Positions 53,607-62,612 of a stretch of 64,000 bases of DNA are shown here, in pieces. Position 1 is the first letter of the stretch, and the number at the start of each line of letters is the position of its first letter. The translations under genes were made by a program, and so were the position numbers. This DNA comes from Kaistella gelatinilytica (lineage in GTDB: Bacteria; Bacteroidota; Bacteroidia; Flavobacteriales; Weeksellaceae). The stretch spans positions 310,001-374,000 of the forward strand of contig NZ_JADPVI010000001.1 in NCBI RefSeq assembly GCF_015679325.1, in the 5' to 3' direction. Below the pieces are notes generated by a model, which had not been told where the DNA came from, searched no databases, and saw nothing but the letters and a program-made list of their open reading frames with translations.

Positions 53607-53614
53607 TATTTTTG
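53607..53614 (+). promoter_or_regulatory. Promoter of the atp operon
   Basis: TATTTTTG at 53607-53614 fits TAnnTTTG; the predicted leader is about 10 nt before ATG 53628. Confidence 0.55.
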
Positions 53615-53627
53615 CAAAAACAAATTA

Positions 53628-53906
53628 ATGGCCAACGAGAATCCTTCCAATCAGGAATTTAACGAAGAAGACCAGAAGAATTATAATAAAAATGGTCTTC
53701 GGCAATACGGTGTTTATTCCGCTATTGTTTTTCAAATGTTGGCAACGATGGGATTGGCATTTTGGGGTGGAAATAAACTGAATGAATATTTAGAACTTCC
53801 AAACAAACTTTTAACGGTCGCAATCGGCTTTCTCGGAATGGGTCTCGCATTCTACAATCTTTTAAATCAATTAAAAAAAGTCCAGAATAATGAAAATAAA
53901 AAATAA
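53628..53906 (+). CDS. AtpZ/AtpI family protein
   Basis: 92 residues from ATG 53628; the open frame continues upstream through the REP and promoter, which is not used. Two transmembrane helices, VYSAIVFQMLATMGLAFWGG and LLTVAIGFLGMGLAFYNLL, with the GLAFWGG motif of AtpZ. It helps c-ring assembly or ion handling for F-type ATP synthase. It overlaps the following gene by 17 bp, indicating coupled translation. Confidence 0.85.
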   Translation: MANENPSNQEFNEEDQKNYNKNGLRQYGVYSAIVFQMLATMGLAFWGGNKLNEYLELPNKLLTVAIGFLGMGLAFYNLLNQLKKVQNNENKK

Positions 53907-54279
53907 CACTTTATATATCGTTCTCTATTTTGTGATGTTTTTCGTCCATTTTGCAATTTGGCAAATTTTGAATATCGGTTTCGAAACTACTTTTGTTAAA
54001 TATTATCTTTTTCTGACTTTGCTTTTCGTCATGGTTTTGACAATTCTTTCGATTATTAAGAAAATTTATCCGACATATATCGGTTTTGCTTTCATGGGAT
54101 TGGTCATGTTTAAGATTATGATTATGTTTTTGACAATGAAAAAGCTCAATTTAAGTGAAGTTCCAAATTATAAAATTCATTTTATAATTCCTTATTTAAT
54201 TTCTTTGTTGCTCGAAACCCTTTATGCGGTGAAGTTGATCAACAAAGATGAAGTTACTGTTGAGGCAAAAGATGAATAA
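53890..54279 (+). CDS. Four-helix membrane protein at the atpI position (DUF6168-like)
   Basis: 129 residues with four transmembrane helices (LYIVLYFVMFFVHFAIWQIL, YYLFLTLLFVMVLTILSII, IGFAFMGLVMFKIMIMFL, IIPYLISLLLETLYAVKL). It occupies the usual place of AtpI, between AtpZ and AtpB, and has the typical AtpI-like topology, but the sequence is a Flavobacteriia-specific family. A role in ATP synthase assembly is inferred from position. It overlaps atpZ and precedes atpB, which has its own -7 element. Confidence 0.72.
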   Translation: MKIKNNTLYIVLYFVMFFVHFAIWQILNIGFETTFVKYYLFLTLLFVMVLTILSIIKKIYPTYIGFAFMGLVMFKIMIMFLTMKKLNLSEVPNYKIHFIIPYLISLLLETLYAVKLINKDEVTVEAKDE

Positions 54280-54319
54280 AATCAGTAAAAAATGATTTTT
54301 ATATTATGAATATTTGTCC

Positions 54320-54327
54320 TATTTTTG
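54320..54327 (+). promoter_or_regulatory. Internal promoter before atpB
   Basis: TATTTTTG fits TAnnTTTG, 25 nt before the atpB ATG. It would let the structural subunits be made at a higher level than the two small upstream genes. Confidence 0.5.
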
Positions 54328-54352
54328 CAAAACTTTAAAATAAGATATAGCA

Positions 54353-55504
54353 ATGCTGAAAAGAGTAGTACTTATAATTGGTTTTTTATCGACATTTTCA
54401 ACATCGTTCGCACAGCACGAAACTGCAGTTGTTTCTAATAACGAACCGGTTGGTGTAACGGCCGCTTCAAACGAAGTTGCAGCGCCGCTTTCTGAAGCTG
54501 AGAAAACTAAATCTGAAAATAAAACCTACATTGATCATCACTTGTTAGATGCGCATAGTTTCGATATTATGGTTTCTAAAAATGCTGATGGTACAGAAAA
54601 TCACATTGGCTTTCCTTTGCCGGTTATTTTTTACGACAGCGCAAACGGAATTCACGCTTTTATGAGTTCAAAATTTCACCACGGTGAACAAGTTGTAGAA
54701 AGTAAAGGAGGTCATTACGCTCTTTCTCACGAGAAAATTTATAAAACAGATGCGAACGGAACCTTAAATCCTGATGAAGAAGGTCACTCAACAAATGAAA
54801 AAGTTTTAGATCTTTCAATCACTAAAAGTGTATTAATGATTTTGATTACTTCATTGATGTTAATTTTAATCTTCATTTCGATCGCAAGAAGTTATAAGAA
54901 ATCTTTAGTTCCGTCTGGAGCTGCTAAAATATTAGAGCCGGTTATTTTGTTTATCAGAGACGATATTGCAAAACCAAACATCGGTGCGAACTACAAAAAA
55001 TACATGGGTTATTTATTAACCATCTTTTTCTTTATCCTTTTCCTAAACATTTTTGGATTAATGCCTTTCGGGATTAATGTTACTGGGAATATCGCGATTA
55101 CTTTCGCTTTAGCTCTATTAACATTCCTGATCACACAATTTACAGCGAACAAAAATTACTGGCAACACATTTTCTGGATGCCGGGATTGCCTTGGCCAAT
55201 GAAAATAGTGATGATGCCGATTGAGATCATTGGATTGTTTATAAAGCCTTTCTCCCTGCTTATTCGTCTTTTTGCGAATATGTCTGCAGGTCACATTATC
55301 GTGATGAGTTTGATCGCTTTGATTTATTATTTCCAAAACGTAATTGCAGGAATTGCTTTTCCTTTCTTGACATTCGTTATTTATTTGCTGGAAGTTTTGG
55401 TAGCGTTTTTACAGGCGTATATCTTCACCATGCTTTCTGCAGTATATTTCGGTATGGCAAACGAAGAGCACGGTCATGAAGGGGAAGAAGGAATGGCTCA
55501 TTAA
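54353..55504 (+). CDS. atpB: F0 subunit a
   Basis: 383 residues, longer than the 270-residue E. coli protein because of an N-terminal signal peptide (VVLIIGFLSTFSTSFAQ) and an extra periplasmic region of about 140 residues, typical of Bacteroidota. The membrane part contains the essential Arg in LLIRLFANMSAGHIIV (about 305) and NIFGLMPFGINVTGN. It forms the proton half-channels with the c-ring. The C-terminus is His/Glu-rich. Confidence 0.95.
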   Translation: MLKRVVLIIGFLSTFSTSFAQHETAVVSNNEPVGVTAASNEVAAPLSEAEKTKSENKTYIDHHLLDAHSFDIMVSKNADGTENHIGFPLPVIFYDSANGIHAFMSSKFHHGEQVVESKGGHYALSHEKIYKTDANGTLNPDEEGHSTNEKVLDLSITKSVLMILITSLMLILIFISIARSYKKSLVPSGAAKILEPVILFIRDDIAKPNIGANYKKYMGYLLTIFFFILFLNIFGLMPFGINVTGNIAITFALALLTFLITQFTANKNYWQHIFWMPGLPWPMKIVMMPIEIIGLFIKPFSLLIRLFANMSAGHIIVMSLIALIYYFQNVIAGIAFPFLTFVIYLLEVLVAFLQAYIFTMLSAVYFGMANEEHGHEGEEGMAH

Positions 55505-55535
55505 TAAAAGAAACTAATTTTTTAAAATTTATATT

Positions 55536-55754
55536 ATGGCAGACGTTGCAACAGCAGGAATGGTAATCCCAAAAATTATTGGGGCAGGTTTAGTAGTAAT
55601 CGGAACAGGTATCGGTATCGGAAAAATCGGTGCTGCTGCTTTGGAAGGAATGGCTAGACAACCAGAGCAAGCTGGTAAACTTCAAACAGCGATGTTGATC
55701 GCTGCAGCTCTTGTAGAAGGAGTTGCTTTTGCTGCATTATTCGCAGTAAACTAA
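55536..55754 (+). CDS. atpE: F0 subunit c
   Basis: 72 residues: two helices with the loop RQPE (41-44) and the ion-binding Glu61 in ALVEGVAFA. The residue after Glu61 is Gly, not the Ser-Thr that Na-type c subunits use, so a proton-coupled ring is inferred. The loop contacts gamma and epsilon. A terminator-like hairpin follows it at 55773. Confidence 0.95.
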   Translation: MADVATAGMVIPKIIGAGLVVIGTGIGIGKIGAAALEGMARQPEQAGKLQTAMLIAAALVEGVAFAALFAVN

Positions 55755-55772
55755 GAAGTTTCTACACAATTT

Positions 55773-55811
55773 ATCACTTGCCGGGAACGGTTGGTTACGG
55801 CAGGTGATTTT
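55773..55811 (+). terminator. Terminator-like hairpin between atpE and atpF
   Basis: ATCACTTGCCG pairs with CGGCAGGTGAT (one G-T wobble) across a 14-nt loop, followed by TTTTTT. It sits inside the operon and may cause partial termination or stabilise the atpE 3' end. Confidence 0.7.
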
Positions 55812-55856
55812 TTAAAAAATTAAAAGAATTAATTACACTATTTTATTATAACTCAT

Positions 55857-56354
55857 ATGGGATTATTAGAAAATTTTTCATCAGGTTTATTTATCATTCA
55901 ATCGATAATTTTCATCATCTTACTTTTGGTTTTAAGAAAGTTTGCCTGGAAACCGATCATGGATGCTGTAAATGAAAGAGAAGTGACCATCGTAGATTCT
56001 TTGAACCAAGCTAAATTGGCAAAACAGGAAGTTTTAAATTTAAAGGCTGAAAACGAAGTAATTATCCGTGAAGCGAAAGTGGAGCGTGATAACATTTTAA
56101 AAGAAGCCAGAGAAATCAAAGACAGAATTGTTGGTGAAGCAAAAAGTTTGGCGCAAACAGAAGGCGATAAAATGATTGAGCAAGCGAGACAGTCTATTCA
56201 GGCTGAGAAAGCTTCTGCAATGTCAGATATCAAAAACCAGATCAGTACTTTATCTGTAAACATCGCAGAAACAATTTTGAAACAAAAATTGGATAACGAT
56301 GGTGCTCAGAATGCTTTGGTAGAAAATATGCTTAACAAATCTAACCTGAACTAA
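55857..56354 (+). CDS. atpF: F0 subunit b
   Basis: 165 residues. An N-terminal membrane helix (LFIIQSIIFIILLLVLRKFAWKP) is followed by a long charged helix (EREVTIVDSLNQAKLAKQEVLNLKAENEV) that forms the peripheral stalk dimer. The start at 55857 is 102 bp after atpE, beyond the hairpin. It overlaps none and is 1 bp from atpH. Confidence 0.94.
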   Translation: MGLLENFSSGLFIIQSIIFIILLLVLRKFAWKPIMDAVNEREVTIVDSLNQAKLAKQEVLNLKAENEVIIREAKVERDNILKEAREIKDRIVGEAKSLAQTEGDKMIEQARQSIQAEKASAMSDIKNQISTLSVNIAETILKQKLDNDGAQNALVENMLNKSNLN

Positions 56355-56355
56355 A

Positions 56356-56895
56356 ATGCTTACAAGTAAAGTAGCAAAAAGATACGCACAAGGTTTGCTT
56401 AATTTCACGCAGGAATCTGGAAGCACTGCTTCTGTTTTCTCTGAAATGGGCGATGTTGTGAAAACCATCAGTAATTCTAAAGAACTGCAGAATTTCTTCG
56501 GTTCGCCAATTATCGATGTAAAGAAAAAAATTAGTATTGCCTCTGAAATTTTTAAAAGCTTTTCTCCAGTTTCCATAAATATGATCACCATGGTCATTAA
56601 ACACGGAAGAGAAAGTCAAATGCAGAATATTGCTCAGGAATTTGTGAATAAAGTAGAAGATCTTAATGGAGTTCAAAGAATTACTTTGACTGCTGCAACT
56701 TCACTTTCTCAGGAAAATATCCAGAATATTTTAAAATCTTCAGCTTTGGTGAATCACGACAATAAATTTGACGTGAAGACCATCATTAATCCTAATATTT
56801 TAGGAGGTTATATTTTGAGAGTGGGTGATCAGCAGATTGATGCTTCGGTAAAATCGAAATTGACACAGCTTCAAAAAGAATTTCAATTAAATTAA
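56356..56895 (+). CDS. atpH: F1 subunit delta
   Basis: 179 residues. The N-terminus SKVAKRYAQGLLNFTQESG is the OSCP/delta signature, and the C-terminal IINPNILGGYILRVGDQQIDASVKSKL block is conserved. It joins the peripheral stalk to the alpha3beta3 head. It is 1 bp after atpF and 18 bp before atpA. Confidence 0.94.
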   Translation: MLTSKVAKRYAQGLLNFTQESGSTASVFSEMGDVVKTISNSKELQNFFGSPIIDVKKKISIASEIFKSFSPVSINMITMVIKHGRESQMQNIAQEFVNKVEDLNGVQRITLTAATSLSQENIQNILKSSALVNHDNKFDVKTIINPNILGGYILRVGDQQIDASVKSKLTQLQKEFQLN

Positions 56896-56913
56896 GACAA
56901 AAACAACCATAAA

Positions 56914-58491
56914 ATGGCAGAAATAAATCCGGCAGAAGTATCTGCAATTCTTAAACAACAGTTAGCAAACTTTGATACACAGGCAAATGTGGAAGAAGTT
57001 GGAACTGTATTGACCATCGGTGATGGTATCGCTTTAGTATACGGTTTAGAAAATGTTCAGTACGGAGAATTGGTAAAATTCCAAAGTGGTATTGAAGGGA
57101 TCGTACTAAATCTTGCAGAAGATAACGTAGGTGTTGCACTTCTTGGTGAATCTAAATTGGTAAGAGAAGGTGATACCGTTAACAGAACCAAAAGAATTTC
57201 TTCTATTAAAGTAGGAGAAGGTATGTTGGGAAGAGTAGTTGATACTCTTGGTAACCCGATCGATGGAAAGGGCCCAATTGCTGGTGTTACTTATGAATTG
57301 CCTTTGGAAAGAAAAGCTCCGGGAGTAATTTTCCGTCAACCGGTAACTGAACCATTACAAACTGGTATTGTTGCGATCGACTCTATGATCCCTGTAGGAA
57401 GAGGTCAGAGAGAATTGATTATTGGTGACCGTCAAACTGGTAAAACTACCGTTGCGATTGACACGATCATCAACCAAAGAGAATTTTATGATGCAGGTGA
57501 ACCTGTATTCTGTATATATGTTGCGATTGGACAAAAAGGTTCAACCGTAGCACAAATTGTTAAAACATTAGAAGACAGAGGTGCGATGGCTTATACAGTA
57601 ATTGTAGCAGCAAACGCATCAGATCCAACTCCAATGCAGGTTTACGCGCCAATGGCAGGAGCTGCGATCGGTGAGTTCTTCCGCGATACTGGTAGACCAG
57701 CTTTAATTATTTATGATGATTTATCAAAACAAGCGGTAGCTTATCGTGAGCTTTCTTTATTATTAAGAAGACCACCGGGTCGTGAAGCTTATCCAGGAGA
57801 CGTTTTCTACCTTCACTCCAGATTATTGGAGAGAGCTGCAAAAGTGATCAAAGATGATACAATTGCATCTCAGATGAATGATTTACCAGAAACTTTGAGA
57901 CCAATTGTAAAAGGGGGTGGTTCTTTAACTGCACTTCCTATTATTGAAACTCAAGCAGGTGACGTTTCTGCATACATCCCAACGAACGTAATTTCAATTA
58001 CAGACGGTCAGATTTTCCTGGAAACAGATTTGTTTAACTCAGGAGTTCGTCCAGCGATCAACGTAGGTATTTCTGTATCTCGTGTTGGAGGAAATGCTCA
58101 GATCAAATCAATGAAAAAAGTTTCCGGAACTTTGAAATTAGATCAGGCACAGTACAAAGAATTAGAAGCATTTGCTAAATTCGGTTCTGACCTTGATGCT
58201 TCTACACAAGCAGTTATTTCTAAAGGAGAAAGAAACGTAGAGATCTTGAAACAACCTGTAAATTCACCACTTCCAGTTGATGCGCAAGTTGCGATGATCT
58301 ATTCCGGAACTGAAAATCTTTTGAAAAATGTTCCTATCAACAAAGTGAAAGAATTCCAGATAGAATATGTTGCATTTTTGAGATCAAAACACCCTGAAAC
58401 AATGGCAGCCATTAAAACAGGTAAAATTGATAACGACATTACAGGAGTTCTAAAACAGGCGGCAGCAGAATTAGCTTCCAAATACAACTAA
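56914..58491 (+). CDS. atpA: F1 subunit alpha
   Basis: 525 residues. Walker A is [11 protein letters not shown] (170-180) and Walker B lies in [34 protein letters not shown] is the alpha-specific sequence, and the arginine finger is in [10 protein letters not shown]. The non-catalytic nucleotide-binding subunit pairs with beta, whose gene is not in this operon. A strong hairpin follows it. Confidence 0.97.
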   Translation: MAEINPAEVSAILKQQLANFDTQANVEEVGTVLTIGDGIALVYGLENVQYGELVKFQSGIEGIVLNLAEDNVGVALLGESKLVREGDTVNRTKRISSIKVGEGMLGRVVDTLGNPIDGKGPIAGVTYELPLERKAPGVIFRQPVTEPLQTGIVAIDSMIPVGRGQRELIIGDRQTGKTTVAIDTIINQREFYDAGEPVFCIYVAIGQKGSTVAQIVKTLEDRGAMAYTVIVAANASDPTPMQVYAPMAGAAIGEFFRDTGRPALIIYDDLSKQAVAYRELSLLLRRPPGREAYPGDVFYLHSRLLERAAKVIKDDTIASQMNDLPETLRPIVKGGGSLTALPIIETQAGDVSAYIPTNVISITDGQIFLETDLFNSGVRPAINVGISVSRVGGNAQIKSMKKVSGTLKLDQAQYKELEAFAKFGSDLDASTQAVISKGERNVEILKQPVNSPLPVDAQVAMIYSGTENLLKNVPINKVKEFQIEYVAFLRSKHPETMAAIKTGKIDNDITGVLKQAAAELASKYN

Positions 58492-58504
58492 AAAATATTC
58501 AAAC

Positions 58505-58544
58505 TTCAGTATTCAAAATCTTGGTTTTGAATACTGAATTTTTT
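58505..58544 (+). terminator. Terminator-like hairpin between atpA and atpG
   Basis: TTCAGTATTCAAAA pairs perfectly over 14 bp with TTTTGAATACTGAA, loop TCTTGG, then six T residues. It is a good intrinsic-terminator shape placed inside the operon, just before the gamma gene. Confidence 0.8.
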
Positions 58545-58562
58545 AAACTTTGAATTCAAAGA

Positions 58563-59420
58563 ATGGCAAATTTAAAGGAAATACGGGCAAGAATTACTTC
58601 GATCTCTTCCACAATGCAAATTACGAGTGCTATGAAAATGGTTTCAGCAGCGAAACTAAAGAAAGCAACCGATGCAATTGTGATGTTGAGACCTTACTCT
58701 GAAAAACTGCAGGAAATTATTGAAAATGTAAGTTCCACTACAGATCTGGAAGGCGTTTCGATGTACACTGCGGAAAGAGAAGTAAAGACGGTTCTTTATA
58801 TTGTAGTGACTTCTAACAAAGGTCTTGCCGGTGCATTTAACTCTTCAGTAATCAAAGAATTAAATACATCGATCAGCAATACCAAACATGAAGTTGAAAT
58901 TCTTTCTGTGGGTAAAAAAGTATATGACGCGGTGAGAAGAAGCCGAAAAGTATATGATAACCAAAGCGCAATTTTTGATTCGATGAGTTTTCAGGGCGTT
59001 TCCAATTTCGTGGAAAATGTGATGAATGATTATAAAGAAGGAAAATTTGATAAAGTTTTTGTGATCTATAATAAATTCATTAATGCTGCGACTCAGGAAG
59101 TGCATTCTGAGCAGGTTTTACCTATTGCAATGGCCGAAAAGAAAGACGCTGTAAATACAGATTATATTTTCGAACCAAATGCGGCAGAAATTTTGAATGT
59201 TTTAATGCCTAAATCTATTAAAACTCAAGTTTACAAAGCGATCTTAGATTCAGTAGCATCAGAGCACGGAGCGAGAATGACGGCAATGCACAAAGCGACC
59301 GACAACGCTGAAGCACTAAGAAATGAGTTGAAAATATTTTATAACAAAGCTCGTCAAGCTGCAATTACCAATGAGATCCTGGAGATTGTTGGTGGAGCGG
59401 AAGCTTTGAAGAATTCTTAA
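58563..59420 (+). CDS. atpG: F1 subunit gamma
   Basis: 285 residues. The N-terminus LKEIRARITSISSTMQITSAMKMV and the C-terminal MTAMHKATDNAEALRNELKIFYNKARQAAITNEILEIVGGA are the two coiled-coil helices that form the rotor stalk. It is separated from atpA by 71 bp containing a hairpin. A terminator follows. atpD and atpC do not follow. Confidence 0.96.
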   Translation: MANLKEIRARITSISSTMQITSAMKMVSAAKLKKATDAIVMLRPYSEKLQEIIENVSSTTDLEGVSMYTAEREVKTVLYIVVTSNKGLAGAFNSSVIKELNTSISNTKHEVEILSVGKKVYDAVRRSRKVYDNQSAIFDSMSFQGVSNFVENVMNDYKEGKFDKVFVIYNKFINAATQEVHSEQVLPIAMAEKKDAVNTDYIFEPNAAEILNVLMPKSIKTQVYKAILDSVASEHGARMTAMHKATDNAEALRNELKIFYNKARQAAITNEILEIVGGAEALKNS

Positions 59421-59442
59421 GCGATAAATTTTTAATCGATAT

Positions 59443-59474
59443 AAAAGACTGTGAATTTTCACAGTCTTTTTTTT
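59443..59474 (+). terminator. Terminator of the atp operon
   Basis: AAAAGACTGTGA pairs with TCACAGTCTTTT around ATTT, followed by T residues. The same core GACTGTGA hairpin recurs at 62906. Confidence 0.85.
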
Positions 59475-59477
59475 GTG

Positions 59478-59519
59478 CAAATTTGGGTTATTCCACCTTT
59501 TCAAATTGGGTTATTACAC
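59478..59519 (+). repeat. Short direct repeat in the atpG-59727 gap
   Basis: CAAATTTGGGTTATT (59478-59492) and CAAATTGGGTTATT (59502-59515) are near-identical, 24 bp apart, both followed by an A/C-rich CAC. The rest of the 250-bp gap shows nothing clear. Confidence 0.5.
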
Positions 59520-59726
59520 TCTATATCATAGCTAAGACATATTCTACTTTTACGCTCTAAAAACAATAAATCTGGGTTTAGATAAAGGTAAAATGTTCCA
59601 AAATAGAAGCCTTTGGAGAAAAAAAATATTTAGAAATATATAACATTTCAGAACGATGCAAATGAATATTAAATCTTCTTTTTTCTTAAACTACTATAAC
59701 TACGATCACCAATTAAATTAATAAAG

Positions 59727-60203
59727 ATGAAGAAAAAATTGCAACTAATGATTTTGTTGCTTTTGTGCTTTGGGATTTGTCCTGCACAACAGGCAACTGA
59801 TGCTTCTGGTGGAAATGCCACCGGAACAAATGGAAATGTAAGCTACTCCTACGGTCAGGTATTTAATGAAAGTACTTCAGGAAGTGGTGGTTCAGTAAGT
59901 CAGGGGGTCCAACAACCTTTTGAAATCGCAACACTGGGAACTGAGAATTTTGCCGGAATTACGCTACAAGCGATAATTTATCCCAACCCAACCGCGGCAG
60001 ATATTACCTTGAAAATGGAAAATTATTCTTTAAAAAATATTACTGTAATTCTCTATGATGCTCAGGGACGACTGCTTCTTAAACAAAATATTACCCAAAC
60101 TGAAACTAAAATTATGATGGGAAAATTCCCTAGTTCAACTTACATTCTCCAAGTTCTTGATAATCAGAAAGCAATTAAATCTTTTAAAATAATAAAAAAT
60201 TAA
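59727..60203 (+). CDS. Small secreted protein with T9SS C-terminal domain
   Basis: 158 residues. The signal peptide KLQLMILLLLCFGICPAQ is followed by a Gly/Ser/Asn/Thr-rich segment of about 45 residues (ASGGNATGTNGNVSYSYGQ). The T9SS type A domain (IIYPNPTAADITLKMENYS to SFKIIKN) completes it. No other domain is present, so the passenger is short. The start of the next gene is 6 bp after its stop, so the two form an operon and may work together. Confidence 0.85.
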   Translation: MKKKLQLMILLLLCFGICPAQQATDASGGNATGTNGNVSYSYGQVFNESTSGSGGSVSQGVQQPFEIATLGTENFAGITLQAIIYPNPTAADITLKMENYSLKNITVILYDAQGRLLLKQNITQTETKIMMGKFPSSTYILQVLDNQKAIKSFKIIKN

Positions 60204-60209
60204 CACAAT

Positions 60210-62549
60210 ATGAAAACAATTTACAACATCTTGAAAAAAGTGCTCATTGTTAGCTCTTTTTTCTATTTTATGAACACTTTTGCGCAAGCTCCAAACTTAA
60301 TGAGTTATCAGGCAGTGGTGCGAAACAGCAGTAATGCGTTGATTACTAATAGCAATGTAGGCATGAAAATTAGTGTTTTACAAGGATCAGATGCGGGTAC
60401 ACCGGTTTTTGTTGAAACTCAAACTACAACTACCAATAATAATGGATTGGCAACATTAAAGATAGGTAGCGGAACTGCGGTAAATGGAACTTTTGCCGCA
60501 ATAAACTGGGCAACAGGACCGTATTTTATTAAAACCGAAACCGACCCAACTGGTGGAACTTCTTACACCATCACTGCAACGTCGCAATTAATGAGTGTAC
60601 CATATGCGCTTTTTGCAGCCAACGGCGGTAGTTCTACAGGATCTGGAACCGTAAATTATGTCTCAAAATTTACCACAACTTCAACTTTAGGCAACAGTCA
60701 GATATTCGATGATGGAAATGGTGTAGGAATAAACAATGCTACACCTACCTCAAAATTTTATGTAAATGGGCAAGGTTCCGTAGATATCCCATTAGGTGAT
60801 ATCGGGTATACAGGTGGTACTAATAATAATACAAGGGTGGGAACAATTGCGAATAATTCAGTTGTTACAGCAGCTGCCAATGTGGGAACGTATAGCAATG
60901 CGGGGAAAGCAAAAAACAATGTTGCTTTTTACGGGACCACTGATCAAAGTTCTGATGCGGCGGCTTCCTACACAGGAGTACTGCTAGATAATTATAATAA
61001 CCACATCACCACAAGCGGATCAGTTAACGGTATTTTTAATGATGTGGGTAATTTTGGAACTGGAAACGCATCCGGAATTAGAACTTTTATTCGTCAAGGA
61101 GGTGCTGCTGCAAATGCGACCGGAATCTACAACAATATTTCAGCGCTCGGAAAAGCAATAGGAATTGATATGATCACACAAACCAGTGGCGATAAAGACA
61201 TCACTGGAATCAACAATATTACAGCAGGTGGACCCGATGGAGGAAGCAGCATGACCACAGGTGCAATAAATATTGGTGATGGCTTTGGGCAATCCGCAGG
61301 AGCTGCTAATATTGGATATGGAGAGGATGTTGCTCCTGCGTATGGTGCTTACAATGAAGCAGATGGCTATGGAACAGGTATCGTTTACGGAAGCAATAAC
61401 ATAGGACTTTCCTTAGCTGAAGGTGATGCGTACGGCGCAAACATTAGTGCGACTGGTGGTTCTGGTTCAGGATCGAGTACAACGAATGGTAAAACCATCG
61501 GTGCAAATGTAATCACAAGTGGTAATAATGATATTCCTCTAACGACAGTTGGAATTAAGATCGTAAATAATAACAATGATCATATAACAAATGTAAGTTC
61601 TTATGCTGATCCTGCAAATCCAGCTGGTTATTTCAGTGGAGCTAATGGTAGCGGGCAGGGTATTTACGCGGAATCTGTGGGCAAAGGATATAATGTGAGC
61701 GGAAGTTCCGTTGGAGTTGGAGTCACAGGTACTTCCACAAGTGCTGTAAATAAATATAATTATGGAGTTTTGGGAATGGCTTCCGGTGGCGCAAACAGTA
61801 GTATAGGAGTAGTAGCAGTTACCGATAGTAATTCATCCAGTGTAGGATTCGACATAGCGCTTTTCGGACAGGATGAAATAGCAGCAGCTAATTCTTATGC
61901 GGGATATTTTGTCGGTAAAGTCTTCGTTAATGGAACATTGACAACAACTGGTCCAAAGCCGTTTACCATAGATAATCCAATGGATCCACAGAATAAATTG
62001 CTTCGACACTTTGCGGTTGAAGGACCAGAGGTTTTAAACAATTACAGTGGAAATATTGCCACCAATGCAAGTGGGAAAGCAATCGTAAAATTACCCAATT
62101 ATTTTGAAAGCATCAATAAAGACTACCGTTATCAGTTGACTGCTATTGGTACGTTTTCTCAAGCAATTGTAAGCAAAGAGATAAGCAACAATCAATTTGA
62201 GATTACAACCAGTGTACCGAATGTGAAAGTAAGCTGGCAAGTAATGGGTGTTCGAAACGATGCCTACATGCAAAAAGTTAATAATCTACAGGCTGAAGAA
62301 GATAAACCTGCTTTTATGAGAGGTAAATATCTTACACCAGCTGCTTATGGTCAACCTGAATCGATGAGTGCATTTTATTTGCCAACAGATAAAAAATCAC
62401 AATTTAAAAATACGGCAGTTAGAGATGCTGCTCAACAAACTAAGCAGCAATTAGAACATAGTAAAGCTTTTAGATCAAAAATAAAAGCCGCCATTGATGC
62501 CGCTAAAAAAGAAAGTGAACTAAAAAGTACATCTAAAATAACTAAATAG
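60210..62549 (+). CDS. Large secreted fibre-like protein
   Basis: 779 residues. Signal peptide ends at NTFAQA. The N-terminal domain (LMSYQAVVRNSSNALITNS, then VGMKISVLQGS, SQLMSVPYALFA, about 30-150) is common in secreted Bacteroidota proteins. The middle 400 residues are Gly/Asn/Ser/Thr-rich and irregularly repetitive (for example INIGDGFGQSAGAANIGYGE), suggesting a fibrous beta fold. The C-terminal domain begins KPFTIDNPMDPQNKLLRHFAVEGPE and continues through YRYQLTAIG to VSWQVMGVRND. It ends in a Lys/Ala helix and has no T9SS sorting domain. The function is unknown. Confidence 0.8.
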   Translation: MKTIYNILKKVLIVSSFFYFMNTFAQAPNLMSYQAVVRNSSNALITNSNVGMKISVLQGSDAGTPVFVETQTTTTNNNGLATLKIGSGTAVNGTFAAINWATGPYFIKTETDPTGGTSYTITATSQLMSVPYALFAANGGSSTGSGTVNYVSKFTTTSTLGNSQIFDDGNGVGINNATPTSKFYVNGQGSVDIPLGDIGYTGGTNNNTRVGTIANNSVVTAAANVGTYSNAGKAKNNVAFYGTTDQSSDAAASYTGVLLDNYNNHITTSGSVNGIFNDVGNFGTGNASGIRTFIRQGGAAANATGIYNNISALGKAIGIDMITQTSGDKDITGINNITAGGPDGGSSMTTGAINIGDGFGQSAGAANIGYGEDVAPAYGAYNEADGYGTGIVYGSNNIGLSLAEGDAYGANISATGGSGSGSSTTNGKTIGANVITSGNNDIPLTTVGIKIVNNNNDHITNVSSYADPANPAGYFSGANGSGQGIYAESVGKGYNVSGSSVGVGVTGTSTSAVNKYNYGVLGMASGGANSSIGVVAVTDSNSSSVGFDIALFGQDEIAAANSYAGYFVGKVFVNGTLTTTGPKPFTIDNPMDPQNKLLRHFAVEGPEVLNNYSGNIATNASGKAIVKLPNYFESINKDYRYQLTAIGTFSQAIVSKEISNNQFEITTSVPNVKVSWQVMGVRNDAYMQKVNNLQAEEDKPAFMRGKYLTPAAYGQPESMSAFYLPTDKKSQFKNTAVRDAAQQTKQQLEHSKAFRSKIKAAIDAAKKESELKSTSKITK

Positions 62550-62566
62550 CAAATAGATAATCTTAT

Positions 62567-62612
62567 AATTGCCAACTTCACTGTAAATCTATAAAGAGTT
62601 GGCAATTTTTAA
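62567..62612 (+). terminator. Terminator of the fibre-like protein gene
   Basis: AATTGCCAACT pairs perfectly with AGTTGGCAATT across a 19-nt loop, followed by T residues. Confidence 0.75.

Noticed and set aside
53556..53627. N-terminal extension of AtpZ
   Set aside because: It reads through the right REP and the TAnnTTTG promoter; ATG 53628 fits the family length.
60210..62549. Phage tail-fibre gene or prophage remnant
   Set aside because: The protein has a signal peptide and there are no phage structural, integrase or lysis genes around it.
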